Assembly: GCF_000299915.1 (NCBI RefSeq)
Contig: NZ_AMRI01000033.1
Span: 1-40,602, forward strand
DNA length: 40,602 bases
Direction: 5' to 3'
DNA from: Gallaecimonas xiamenensis 3-C-1
Lineage (GTDB): Bacteria; Pseudomonadota; Gammaproteobacteria; Enterobacterales; Gallaecimonadaceae
In this document: piece by piece, positions 25,485 through 33,518 of the stretch
Layout: each line of letters opens with the position of its first letter
How positions within the stretch are numbered: the stretch's first letter is position 1
Notes under the pieces: model-generated
Seen by the model: only the letters and a program-made list of their open reading frames with translations
Database searches by the model: none
Told to the model about the DNA's origin: nothing
Position numbers and translations under genes: made by a program

Positions 25485-25541
25485 CAGGGTGCAGGGTATG
25501 CGGATGTGGCAAGAAGGTAAACACTTGACTTGCAATTAAAT

Positions 25542-25565
25542 AAGGCGCCCGTAGGCGCCTTGGAC
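25542..25565 (-). terminator. Terminator after the S9 peptidase gene
   Basis: Perfect stem AAGGCGCC/GGCGCCTT (25542-25549 with 25554-25561), loop CGTA. On the minus strand it is followed by TATTTAATT and lies just after the peptidase stop codon. Confidence 0.75.
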
Positions 25566-25566
25566 T

Positions 25567-27576
25567 TTATTCTTTGTATTTATCGAACCAGGCCAGGATA
25601 TAGACCACTTTGGCCATCAGGTTGGACGGCCGGGCGGTGATGCCGTGGCCGGCGTCCGGGATCCGTACCATGGCCGTGTCCACCTTGCGCAGCTTCAGCG
25701 CCTGGTAGAACTGCTCGGTTTCCGAGATGGGGGTGCGGTAGTCGGCCTCGCCGGTCAGCAGCATGGTGGGGGTGGAGACGTTGCCGACCCTGGACAGGGG
25801 GGAGCGGCGCCAGTAGGCCATGGGATCTTCCCAGGGCATCTTGGCAAACCAGTACTGGGTAAAGAAGGGGCTGAAATCGGCGGTGAGGCTAAAGCTCAGC
25901 CAGTTGATCACCGGCTTGGCCACCACGGCGGCCCGGAAGCGGTCTGTGGAGCCCACTATCCAGGCGGTCAGCACGCCGCCACCGGAGCCGCCGGTGACAA
26001 AGAGGTTGCGGCTGTCGACGTTGCCCATCTCGATGGCGGCGTCCACGGCGCTCATCAGGTCGTCATAGTCTTGGCTTGGGTAGTTGTGGTGGATGCGGTT
26101 GGCGAAGTCTTCGCCATAGCTGGTGGACCCCCTGGGGTTGACGTACACCACTATGTAGCCGGCATTGGCATAGAGCTGCATCTCGGCGGCAAAGCGGGCG
26201 CCGTAGTTGGCAAAGGGGCCGCCGTGAATTTCAAGAACAAGCGGGTACTGCTTGGTGGCATCAAAGTCCGGCGGCAACACCCGCCAGGCCTGTACCGGCA
26301 AGCCGTCGGCCTTGGAGTCCACCCAGAATTCTTCCACCTTGCCCAGGCTCTTGAAGGCAAAGAGGTCGTCGTTGAGGGCGGTCAGGCTTTTGGCTTTGCC
26401 GCCCTTGGTCACCAGGGCCACGTCGGCCGGGCGGCTGGTGCTGGTGCGGGTGTAGGCCACCTTGTCCCCGGCCACCGAGAAGCTGCCGCCGTCATAGGGG
26501 CGGCCGAGGGAGGTGCCCCCCAGATCGTCGATGATGTCGGTGAGCTTGCCGGACAAGCTGACGTAGGCCAGCTTGGTATGGCCCTTGTCGTCGTAGCTGA
26601 TAAAGAGGCCGTCGCCGTCACTGTCCCACTGGGCATCGGTGACGCTGCGGTCGAGCTTGGCGGTCAGCACCTTGGGGTTGCCGCCGTCTTTGTCCATCAG
26701 GTAGAGGCGGGTGTTCTGGTAGCCGAGCTTCTTGTCGTCAAAGCCCAGGTAAGCAATGTGCTTGCCGTTGGGGGACACCGCCGGCTGGGTGTCGGGGCCG
26801 TTGCGGTCGGTCAGGACCTGTACCTTGCCGTTAAGGCTGACCCGGTACAGCTCGGAGTTAAGGGGCTGGTATTGCCAGTCCTGATGCTGGTTGGCACTTA
26901 TTACCAAAGATTGGCTGTCGGCGTCCCAGCTGTAGTGGCCGCCATGGTCAAAGGGCGCCGTGGTGAGCTGGTGCGGGGCGCCGCCGCTGGCAGCCATCAC
27001 AAACAGCTGGCGCACCTTGTTGTCCAGGTAACCGGCGCCGTCGGCCCGGTAGTAGACCTTGTCTATGACCTTGGCAGGCTCGGCCCATTTGGCCCCATCC
27101 GGTTTGGCCGGCAGGGTGGCCAGGGGTTTTTCCTCCAGCGCCACCGGCAGGGTGAAGGCAATCCATTTACCGTCGGGGGAGAAGCTGATGTCCCCGGGGC
27201 TGTCGGTGAGGTTGGTGAGGCGGGCGGTCTCGCCGCTGTCCAGCCAGCGCAGGTACAGCTGGCTTGAGCCGTCGTCGTTGGCGATGTACAGCAGCTGCTT
27301 GCCGTCCGGCGACCAGACCGGGGAGCGGGCGCTGTGGGGGCCAGAGGTCAGGGGCCTGTGGTGCTTGCCGTCGCTGTCCACCAGCCAGAGGTTGCCGAAG
27401 CTGCGGTCGGTTTTGATGTCCATGGCGGTACGCACATAGGCGACGGTTTTGCCGTTGGGCGCCAGTTGCGGGCTGGCGGCGTATTCGAGGCTGAAAACGT
27501 CCATGGGGGTAAAGGGGTCGGCCGCCAGCGCTGGCAGGGCCAGCACCAGGGAAAGGGCGAGCAGGGGTCTGTTCAT
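25567..27576 (-). CDS. S9 family peptidase (prolyl oligopeptidase/acylaminoacyl-type)
   Basis: A 669-residue exported serine peptidase. A signal peptide (MNRPLLALSLVLALPALAAD) is followed by a beta-propeller (about 25-400) with WD40-like PD40 repeats such as SPDGKQLLYIANDD and SPNGKHIAYLGFD. The C-terminal alpha/beta-hydrolase domain (about 430-669) carries GGSGGG with nucleophile Ser531, GEADYRTP with the acid, and DAGHGI with the histidine. Such enzymes trim oligopeptides in the periplasm. An upstream ATG at 27603 exists, but ATG 27576 has AGGAAG seven bases before it and starts exactly at the signal peptide. Single gene. Confidence 0.93.
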   Translation of the reverse strand: MNRPLLALSLVLALPALAADPFTPMDVFSLEYAASPQLAPNGKTVAYVRTAMDIKTDRSFGNLWLVDSDGKHHRPLTSGPHSARSPVWSPDGKQLLYIANDDGSSQLYLRWLDSGETARLTNLTDSPGDISFSPDGKWIAFTLPVALEEKPLATLPAKPDGAKWAEPAKVIDKVYYRADGAGYLDNKVRQLFVMAASGGAPHQLTTAPFDHGGHYSWDADSQSLVISANQHQDWQYQPLNSELYRVSLNGKVQVLTDRNGPDTQPAVSPNGKHIAYLGFDDKKLGYQNTRLYLMDKDGGNPKVLTAKLDRSVTDAQWDSDGDGLFISYDDKGHTKLAYVSLSGKLTDIIDDLGGTSLGRPYDGGSFSVAGDKVAYTRTSTSRPADVALVTKGGKAKSLTALNDDLFAFKSLGKVEEFWVDSKADGLPVQAWRVLPPDFDATKQYPLVLEIHGGPFANYGARFAAEMQLYANAGYIVVYVNPRGSTSYGEDFANRIHHNYPSQDYDDLMSAVDAAIEMGNVDSRNLFVTGGSGGGVLTAWIVGSTDRFRAAVVAKPVINWLSFSLTADFSPFFTQYWFAKMPWEDPMAYWRRSPLSRVGNVSTPTMLLTGEADYRTPISETEQFYQALKLRKVDTAMVRIPDAGHGITARPSNLMAKVVYILAWFDKYKE

Positions 27577-27672
27577 CTCGGGCTTCCTGTTGTTACACCC
27601 CACCTACCCTAGTGCAAAGCATTGATAACAACAGCCTTACCCCGTCCAGCAGCCAGCCTGCTGCGGCCAGGG

Positions 27673-28179
27673 TCAAAGGGCCAGGCGGTACAGCCGCAGG
27701 GCTTCACTGCCTCCCGGCACCTGGGTCAGGCCGTCCAGGCTGAAACCAAGCGTTTCAAGGAGGGCGCAGGAGGGCTGGTTTTGTGGCAGGGTGATGGCCA
27801 GCAAGGTGCCAAGGCCCTTTTGCCGGGCCAAGTCCAGCACGGCCCTGGCCGCCTCACGGGCATAGCCCTGGCCCCAATGGCCGGAGTGCAGGGCATAGCC
27901 GATGTCCGGGTGGTCCAGGTAGTCGCGTTTTAGCAGGCCGCAAAGCCCTATGGGGGTGCCGTCTTTAAGGCTGACCAGATAGAGGCCGAAACCGTGCTGG
28001 CGGTAGCTGGCCAGGGGCCCTTCTGCCAGGTAGCGCTTGGCTCCGTCCAAGGTGCGCACCCCTTTGTCACCGATGTTGGCGATCCAGGCCGGCTGGTTGA
28101 CCAGCTCCAGCACAAAGGGGGCGTCCTTCTCCCCCAGCAGCTGTAGCCAGAGGCGCGGGCTTTGGGCGACCGGGTTCAT
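27673..28179 (-). CDS. GNAT acetyltransferase, RimJ/RimL-like
   Basis: A 168-residue acetyltransferase of the Acetyltransf_3 type. The start RLWLQLLGEKDAPFVLELVN and the CoA-binding block YALHSGHWGQGYAREAARAV fit this group, followed by ITLPQNQPSCALLETLGF. Relatives modify ribosomal protein termini or small amines; the substrate here is unknown. Its ATG overlaps the stop of the GST gene (ATGA), so it is translationally coupled and last in a four-gene leftward set. Confidence 0.87.
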   Translation of the reverse strand: MNPVAQSPRLWLQLLGEKDAPFVLELVNQPAWIANIGDKGVRTLDGAKRYLAEGPLASYRQHGFGLYLVSLKDGTPIGLCGLLKRDYLDHPDIGYALHSGHWGQGYAREAARAVLDLARQKGLGTLLAITLPQNQPSCALLETLGFSLDGLTQVPGGSEALRLYRLAL

Positions 28180-28862
28180 CGGCTTTGGCGCCTGTCTTCA
28201 AGGACGGTGCCGGCGTCGCGCACTTCCTGCTCGTGGGCCTCGTCGCGCCAGGGTTCGGCCAGGGCCGCCTGGTACCAGTCCACCATGGCCGGCAAGGCCA
28301 GCATCCGCGCTTGGTATTGGGCCAGGGCCGGCGCCAGGGCTATGCCATAGCTTTGGAAACGGAACACCACGGGGGCGAAGAAGGCGTCCAGGGCGCTGAA
28401 GGCGGCGCCAGCCAGGAAGGGGCCGCCGAAGCTGTCCAGCCCCTGCTGCCAGATGGCCTGGATACGGGCCAGATCCGCTGCCAAGGCCGCCGTTCTTTCC
28501 TTCAGGGCCACCCGGATACCGCAGTTCATGGTGCAAAGGGTGCGAAGGGCGCCAAAGCCCGAGTGCATCTCGGCGCAGGCGCTGCGGGCAAAGGCCCTGG
28601 CCTTGGCGTCGGCCGGCCAGACCCCGGGGTGCCCCTCGGCCAGGTATTCGATGATGGCCAGGCTGTCCCAGACGGTAAGATCGCCGTCCACCAGGCAAGG
28701 CACCTTGCCGTTGGGGGCGAAGCGGCCGAAGCGATCGGGGTTGTCAGCCCCCGCAAAGGGCACCAGCACTTCCTCAAAGGCAATGCCCAGCTCCTTGGCC
28801 AACAACCAGGGGCGCAGGGACCAGGACGAGTAGTTTTTGTTGGCGATATAGAGCTGGTACAT
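28176..28862 (-). CDS. Glutathione S-transferase family protein
   Basis: A 228-residue cytosolic GST. The thioredoxin-like N-terminal domain begins YIANKNYSSWSLRPWLLAKE, the pattern of the GST_N_4 group, with the cis-proline block GKVPCLVDGDLTVWDSLAII (Pro before Cys; Asp-Ser for glutathione). The all-helical C-terminal domain follows from about residue 90. It detoxifies electrophiles or acts as an isomerase or reductase. It lies 15 bases after the small 88-residue gene and overlaps the GNAT gene by four bases. Confidence 0.88.
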   Translation of the reverse strand: MYQLYIANKNYSSWSLRPWLLAKELGIAFEEVLVPFAGADNPDRFGRFAPNGKVPCLVDGDLTVWDSLAIIEYLAEGHPGVWPADAKARAFARSACAEMHSGFGALRTLCTMNCGIRVALKERTAALAADLARIQAIWQQGLDSFGGPFLAGAAFSALDAFFAPVVFRFQSYGIALAPALAQYQARMLALPAMVDWYQAALAEPWRDEAHEQEVRDAGTVLEDRRQSR

Positions 28863-28877
28863 GGCGGCCTCCGTGGC

Positions 28878-29144
28878 TCAGTCTTCCATCCAGGGCATGT
28901 CCGGCAGCAGATCCAGGTTGGCGCCGTAACGCTGGTGGTTAAAGGACTGGCCGTTTTCCACCACATCGATGATCTCCACCGACAGGGCGCAGGCGATGTA
29001 TTGCATGGCTTCGGCCCTGTCCATGCCCTTCATGGTCAGGCGCAGCAGGGTTTCCTTGACCTTGATGGGGTTGTTGTCGGCCAGCTGGTTTTCGACGATC
29101 TCCAGGAGCTCGCTTTCGTCAAAGGGGTTGTCTTCCTGGCTCAT
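28878..29144 (-). CDS. Small conserved protein of 88 residues
   Basis: The acidic protein starts MSQEDNPFDESELLEIVENQ and contains NPIKVKETLLRLTMKGMDRA, AMQYIACALSVEIIDVVENG and a final RYGANLDLLPDMPWMED. This looks like a widespread small gammaproteobacterial protein of unknown function, but I cannot give a family name. No signal or membrane segment. It sits between marR (29 bases) and the GST gene (15 bases). Confidence 0.7.
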   Translation of the reverse strand: MSQEDNPFDESELLEIVENQLADNNPIKVKETLLRLTMKGMDRAEAMQYIACALSVEIIDVVENGQSFNHQRYGANLDLLPDMPWMED

Positions 29145-29173
29145 AAGGCCTCTTGGCTACAAAAAAGATGGGG

Positions 29174-29608
29174 CTATGATGCGCTATTGCCCGGTTCGGC
29201 GCCAGGGGCCAGGCACTTGCCGATAAGGGCCGCCAGTTGCTGGCGCTCGGCATCGGTCAAGGGGGCAAAGGCGGCGGCCTGGGCCTGCTGGCGGACCTTG
29301 GCATAGGCGATGGCCAGGCTTTGCCCTTGCTGGTTTAACGACAGGCATTGGCGGCGGGCGTCCTTGGGGTCGCTTTGGCGTTGAATGTAGGCCTCAAGGG
29401 CCGCCAGATGGCGGGTGATCTGGGCCTTGTCCCGGCCGGTGGCCGCCGCCAGGGCCTGGGGGCTGATGCCGGGGCTGGCGGCGATAAGGCCCAGCAATTG
29501 CCCCTGGGGCGGGCTTAAGCTGATACCGGCGCCGGCCAAGGCCGCTTGCAAGTGGCGACGCAGCAGGGTCATCAGGGCGCTAAAAGGGATCTGTGGGCTA
29601 TCTGGCAT
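29174..29608 (-). CDS. MarR family transcriptional regulator
   Basis: A 144-residue winged-helix repressor. The DNA-binding part is LSPPQGQLLGLIAASPGISPQALAAATGRDKAQITRHLAAL with the recognition helix at DKAQITRHLAALEA, then a wing around RQSDPKDARRQCLSLNQQG. Such proteins release DNA on binding phenolic or other small ligands. It is divergent from a drug exporter gene, and a perfect palindrome lies between the two starts, so it very likely represses both. The downstream genes (88-residue protein, GST, GNAT) could be in the same regulon. Confidence 0.9.
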   Translation of the reverse strand: MPDSPQIPFSALMTLLRRHLQAALAGAGISLSPPQGQLLGLIAASPGISPQALAAATGRDKAQITRHLAALEAYIQRQSDPKDARRQCLSLNQQGQSLAIAYAKVRQQAQAAAFAPLTDAERQQLAALIGKCLAPGAEPGNSAS

Positions 29609-29626
29609 GGGGCTTTGGCTGCTATG

Positions 29627-29647
29627 ATAGTTGACGATGTCAACTAT
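29627..29647. promoter_or_regulatory. Palindromic MarR-type operator
   Basis: ATAGTTGAC and GTCAACTAT form a perfect 9-base inverted repeat with a 3-base spacer, the size expected of a MarR dimer site. A TATAAT sequence at 29645-29650 overlaps its right edge and could be the exporter -10 box. It lies 19 bases before the marR start and 46 before the exporter start, so binding would block both. Confidence 0.75.
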
Positions 29648-29692
29648 AATAGCCCCTGGGCCACCCCCGGGCTATCCGTCGAGGTAACTTTC

Positions 29693-30871
29693 TTGAGCGA
29701 CAGCAAACCCCATTTGGGCTTCGCCCTGCTGCTGGCCATGACCATGGCCCTGGGCCCCTTGGCCCTGGACACCTACCTGCCGGCCTTCCCGGCCATGGCC
29801 CTGAGCCTGGGCACCCAGGTGCACCAGATAGCCCTGAGCATTTCCATCTATGTGTTTACCCTGGCCTTTGGGCAGTTGGTGGCCGGCCCCCTGGCGGACC
29901 GCTTTGGCCGGGCGGCGGTGATGCTGAGCGGCCTTAGCCTCTTTGGCCTGGCCAGCTTCTGTATCTGGCGCTTCCAGCATTATGAAGCCCTGATCGCGCT
30001 GCGGGCCCTGCAGGCCTTTGGTGCTGGCTGGGCCATGGTCTGTGTGCCGGCCCTGGTGCGCGACCGCCTGTCCGGCCGGGAAGCAGCCAAGTTCTTCAGC
30101 CTGATTGGCCTTATCATGGTGGCGGCCCCGGCTCTGGCTCCCAGCTTGGGCAGCCTGCTGCTGGAGGCCTTTGGCTGGCCCAGCATCTTTGTATTCCTGG
30201 GAGCCTATGCCCTGCTGCTGGTGCTGCTGCTCAAGGCGGTTATTTTCCGTGGCCAAAGCACCCGCCCCCAGGGCCCCCACCTTAGCCTTTGGCAGCGCTA
30301 TGGCGCGGTGCTGGCCACCCGCCCTGCCCTTCGCTTCATGTGGCTGCAAGCCCTGGCCTTCTCGGTAATGATGCTGTTTATCACCCACTCGTCCTTTATC
30401 TACCAGGAGCACTTTGGGGTCAGCCCCGGCCTGTTCGCCCTGCTGTTTGGCGCCAACATCGTGCTGATGCTGGTGATGAACCTGACCAACAGGCGCCTGT
30501 TGAACCACTTCGAGCCCCAGCAGATCCTGCGCTGGACCCTGAGCCTGCAGGCCCTTGGCATAGTGCTGCTGATACTGGTGATGGCCTTCAAACCCCAGCT
30601 GTGGCTGTTCCTGCCGGCCATGATGCTGACAGTTGGGGCCCTTGGCGCCATCACCCCCAATATCCAGGCCTGCTACATGGACTACTTCCACGAGCATGGC
30701 GCCACGGCGGCGGCCCTGATGGGGGCGGTGCAGTTCTCCATTGCCGGCGCCCTGTCCGGGCTCTCTTCCTTGCTGCCGGAAAGTGTCAGCGCCATAGTGC
30801 TGGCCCAGGCGGTCTGTTCGGCCCTGTGCCTGGTGCTTATCTGGACCCGCAAGAACGCCCAGGCCGCCTAA
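29693..30871 (+). CDS. MFS drug exporter, Bcr/CflA family
   Basis: A 12-helix major facilitator transporter of the drug:H+ antiporter type. The start SDSKPHLGFALLLAM, then GPLALDTYLPAFPAMA in helix 1 with the family Asp-Thr-Tyr-Leu-Pro, and the loop GPLADRFGRAAVML (motif A, GxLaDrxGrr) are diagnostic. Length is 392 residues from TTG 29693, which has GAGG eight bases upstream; the long upstream extension of the frame runs through the operator and is not used. It pumps hydrophobic drugs such as bicyclomycin or chloramphenicol analogues in relatives. Regulated by the divergent MarR. Confidence 0.9.
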   Translation: MSDSKPHLGFALLLAMTMALGPLALDTYLPAFPAMALSLGTQVHQIALSISIYVFTLAFGQLVAGPLADRFGRAAVMLSGLSLFGLASFCIWRFQHYEALIALRALQAFGAGWAMVCVPALVRDRLSGREAAKFFSLIGLIMVAAPALAPSLGSLLLEAFGWPSIFVFLGAYALLLVLLLKAVIFRGQSTRPQGPHLSLWQRYGAVLATRPALRFMWLQALAFSVMMLFITHSSFIYQEHFGVSPGLFALLFGANIVLMLVMNLTNRRLLNHFEPQQILRWTLSLQALGIVLLILVMAFKPQLWLFLPAMMLTVGALGAITPNIQACYMDYFHEHGATAAALMGAVQFSIAGALSGLSSLLPESVSAIVLAQAVCSALCLVLIWTRKNAQAA

Positions 30872-30882
30872 ACGCGGCCCAT

Positions 30883-30910
30883 AAAAAAGCGGCCCTTGGG
30901 CCGCTTTTTT
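30883..30910. terminator. Bidirectional terminator after the MFS exporter
   Basis: A6 then GCGGCC (30889-30894), short loop, GGCCGC (30899-30904) and T6. It sits just after the exporter stop and overlaps the stop codon of the converging hydrolase gene by two bases. Confidence 0.9.
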
Positions 30911-32066
30911 ACTTGTCCAAAAAGTCCTTTAACACCTGGCCCTGGCTCTGGATATTGACCAGGCCGTCCAGGTGGCCCCAGACCCCGTCAATCTCCTGGT
31001 ACTGGCTGTCTTTGCCCAGTTTTTTCAGGGTCTCGTAGGTGCTGCGGGCCATTTTCGGCACCAGCAGCCGGTCATGGCTGGCCGGCATAAAGAGGGTCTT
31101 GGCGCTGACCTTGGCCAGGTTGTCTTCCAGCTTGCCGTTGTAGCCGGCCAGGAACATCTGGGAGGCCCGCACCAGGTAGAGGATGGCGTTGGCGTCTTGG
31201 AAGTGGGCGCGGATGGCGGCATGGCCCATCAGCTCGTCCACCGACTTGTAGCCGGCGCGGATGTCGCTTTTGGGGGCGGCGTCCGTGGGAGGCGTGTAGC
31301 GGCTGTTAAAGCCGTCTGGGTAAGTGGCGTCATAGATGATGTAGGCCACCGCCTTGGTCAGGCCGGTCTTGGGCTGGCCTTGCTCATAGTAATGGCCGTT
31401 GTGCCAGGCCGGGTCGGCCTTGATGGGGTCGCTCCAGCGCTCCAGGCCATAGACGGTCCAGGGGTCCATCTGGCCGGCGCCGATGACGCTGACCATGCGC
31501 TCGACCTTGTCCGGGTAGGCCACGGCCCAGTCCAGGGCCTGGAAAGAACCCATGGAGGCTCCCACCACCGCATGGAGTTTGTTGATGCCCAGTTTATCCA
31601 GCAGCGCCTTTTGCACATTGACGAAATCGCGGATGGACACCACCGGAAAATCCAGGCCGTAGGGCTTGCCGGTGGCGGGGTTGAGGCTGGCGGGGCCGGT
31701 GGTGATCACATGGGGGTCAAAGGCGTTGGCGTTGGCCAGGGTGTCGACGCTCAGCACATAGTACTTGTCGGTGTCGATGGCCTTGCCCGGGCCTATGATG
31801 GCGTCCCAGTAGCCCGGCAGCGGATCCTGGTCACTGTACTTGCCGGCGGCATGGGAGCTGCCGGAGAAAAAATGGGTGATAAGGATGGCGTTGGACTTGT
31901 CGGCGTTCAAGGTGCCGTAGGCTTCCCAGCCCACCGCCACCTCTTTGAGGGTGGTACCCGATTGGGTGGTAAAGCTGTCCAGGGCGAAACGCTGTTTTTC
32001 CACCAGGGGCAGGGCCTGGGCCCCCAGGGCCCAGCAAAGGCCGAGGGCCAGTATCCAATAACGCAT
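30909..32066 (-). CDS. Secreted alpha/beta hydrolase, homoserine O-acetyltransferase-like
   Basis: A 385-residue protein of the MetX-type alpha/beta-hydrolase group, but with a signal peptide (MRYWILALGLCWALGAQA), so it works in the periplasm. The nucleophile elbow is VVGASMGSFQALDW with Ser171; the acid is in PASHDRLL and the histidine in VWGHLDG. The front block LITHFFSGSSHAAGKY replaces the cytosolic enzyme's pattern. AAGGAGAG lies seven bases before ATG 32066. An extracytoplasmic location makes methionine synthesis unlikely; ester or acyl hydrolysis of an imported compound is more plausible. It is 11 bases downstream of the permease gene, in one operon. Confidence 0.83.
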   Translation of the reverse strand: MRYWILALGLCWALGAQALPLVEKQRFALDSFTTQSGTTLKEVAVGWEAYGTLNADKSNAILITHFFSGSSHAAGKYSDQDPLPGYWDAIIGPGKAIDTDKYYVLSVDTLANANAFDPHVITTGPASLNPATGKPYGLDFPVVSIRDFVNVQKALLDKLGINKLHAVVGASMGSFQALDWAVAYPDKVERMVSVIGAGQMDPWTVYGLERWSDPIKADPAWHNGHYYEQGQPKTGLTKAVAYIIYDATYPDGFNSRYTPPTDAAPKSDIRAGYKSVDELMGHAAIRAHFQDANAILYLVRASQMFLAGYNGKLEDNLAKVSAKTLFMPASHDRLLVPKMARSTYETLKKLGKDSQYQEIDGVWGHLDGLVNIQSQGQVLKDFLDK

Positions 32067-32077
32067 CTTGTCTCTCC

Positions 32078-33376
32078 TTAGAACCAACAGAACAGAGCGA
32101 TGGCCAGGGCCGTCCCCAGCAGGGGAATGACCACGGTCAGGGCCGCCAGGGGCCAGTAGGCATCTTCATGACGCTCACCACAGATAGCACGGATGGTGGT
32201 GACCACGTAACCGTTGTGAGGCAGCGAGTCCAGGGCGCCGGACGAGATGGCCACCACCCGGTGCAGGGCGTCGGGGTTAACCCCCAGATCCAGGTAATGG
32301 GGCGCTATGCTGGGCAGGGCTATGGCCTGGCCGCCGGAGGCCGAGCCGGTCAGGCCCGCTATCACCGACACCGCCACCGAAGCCCCCACCAGTTCGTTGC
32401 CGGGCAGCCCGGTCATGGCGTCCACCACCATGGCAAAGGCCGGTGACAGCTTGGCTACGGCGCCAAAGCCCACCACGGCGGCAGTATTGCCTATGGCCAC
32501 CAGGGCGCCGGTGGCGGCCAGGCTGACGGCGGTCTGCTGATTGCGAAAATACCTGAAATTGACCAGCCACAGGGTCAGTACGCCACCGGCCAGGGCGACG
32601 ATAAGGGCGGCCTGGGCCAGTTTTTCATGGAGGAAGAACGACAGCCCCAGCACCACAAAGAGCGGCACTATGCCGGTCCAGGCCGGGGGCAGCTTGCGGT
32701 CGGCCAGCTCCACGTCCCCGTCCCTGGCGACAAAATGCTCGCCCCTTGCCACCGCCTTTTGCAGCATGTGGCGCAGCCAGAAGTAGCCCATCACCGCCAT
32801 CAGCAGCCCCACCACCAGAGACACCTGCCAGCCGGCATAGGGGCTGGTACCCAGGTACTTGATGGGGATCCAGTTCTGGATCTCGGGGGAGCCGGCAGAG
32901 GTCATGGTGAAGGTCACAGAGCCAAAGGCCAGGGCCGCCGGGATAAAGCGCCTGGGCAGGTTGGCGTCCTTGAACAGCGACAGGGCCATGGGGTAGACCG
33001 AGAAGGCCACCACAAACACCGACACCCCGCCGTAGGTCAGCACGGCGCAGGCCAGCACCACCGCCATGGCGGCCTGCTTGACCCCCAGCTTGCCGATGAT
33101 GGCCCGGGCCACGCTTTCGGCGGCGCCGGTGTCTTCCATGAACTTACCGAACATGGAGCCCAGCAGGAACATCAGGAACCAGGCGGACACGAAACCGCCG
33201 AAACCGTTCATGTAACCGCTGACAAAATCGTTGCTGCCCCCCTGCCAAAACGGCACGCCGCCGCTGAAAGCGACGATAAGGGCACAGAGGGGTGCGCTCA
33301 AAAAGAGGCTCATGCCCCTCATGGTCAGCCAGATAAGCCCCCCCAGGCCGACCAGCAATCCCAACAGGCTCAACAT
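32078..33376 (-). CDS. GntP family permease
   Basis: A 432-residue transporter with about 12 membrane helices. The block VLTYGGVSVFVVAFSVYPMA and the following LPRRFIPAALAFGSVTFTMT are GntP-family signatures, as is SPEIQNWIPIKYLG, a hallmark of that loop. GntP proteins take up gluconate and similar organic acids with protons. AAGGAAAT lies upstream of the ATG. First gene of an operon with the secreted hydrolase; the hydrolase may release the acid that this permease imports. Confidence 0.85.
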   Translation of the reverse strand: MLSLLGLLVGLGGLIWLTMRGMSLFLSAPLCALIVAFSGGVPFWQGGSNDFVSGYMNGFGGFVSAWFLMFLLGSMFGKFMEDTGAAESVARAIIGKLGVKQAAMAVVLACAVLTYGGVSVFVVAFSVYPMALSLFKDANLPRRFIPAALAFGSVTFTMTSAGSPEIQNWIPIKYLGTSPYAGWQVSLVVGLLMAVMGYFWLRHMLQKAVARGEHFVARDGDVELADRKLPPAWTGIVPLFVVLGLSFFLHEKLAQAALIVALAGGVLTLWLVNFRYFRNQQTAVSLAATGALVAIGNTAAVVGFGAVAKLSPAFAMVVDAMTGLPGNELVGASVAVSVIAGLTGSASGGQAIALPSIAPHYLDLGVNPDALHRVVAISSGALDSLPHNGYVVTTIRAICGERHEDAYWPLAALTVVIPLLGTALAIALFCWF

Positions 33377-33518
33377 GGTGATTTCCTTCTTATGATGGTT
33401 GTGGGTCCAGTCTGGGGGAGGGCTAAGTCATTGACCATAGTACTAAGGTACAGCGTGACCCTGAGGCAATTGCGCGTATGGTTAACACCGAAATAACAAA
33501 AATGGGGGAACGCCAACC
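33377..33518. promoter_or_regulatory. Divergent promoter region, permease and TonB receptor
   Basis: The 142-base gap must hold promoters for both directions. GTACTAAGGTAC (33440-33451) is a repeated GTAC pair that may be an operator half-site arrangement, and TTGACC at 33431 could be a -35 element. Nothing here is strong enough to name a regulator. Confidence 0.35.

Noticed and set aside
25645-27267. 540-residue frame antisense to the S9 peptidase
   Set aside because: Shadow frame with no start signal or domain.
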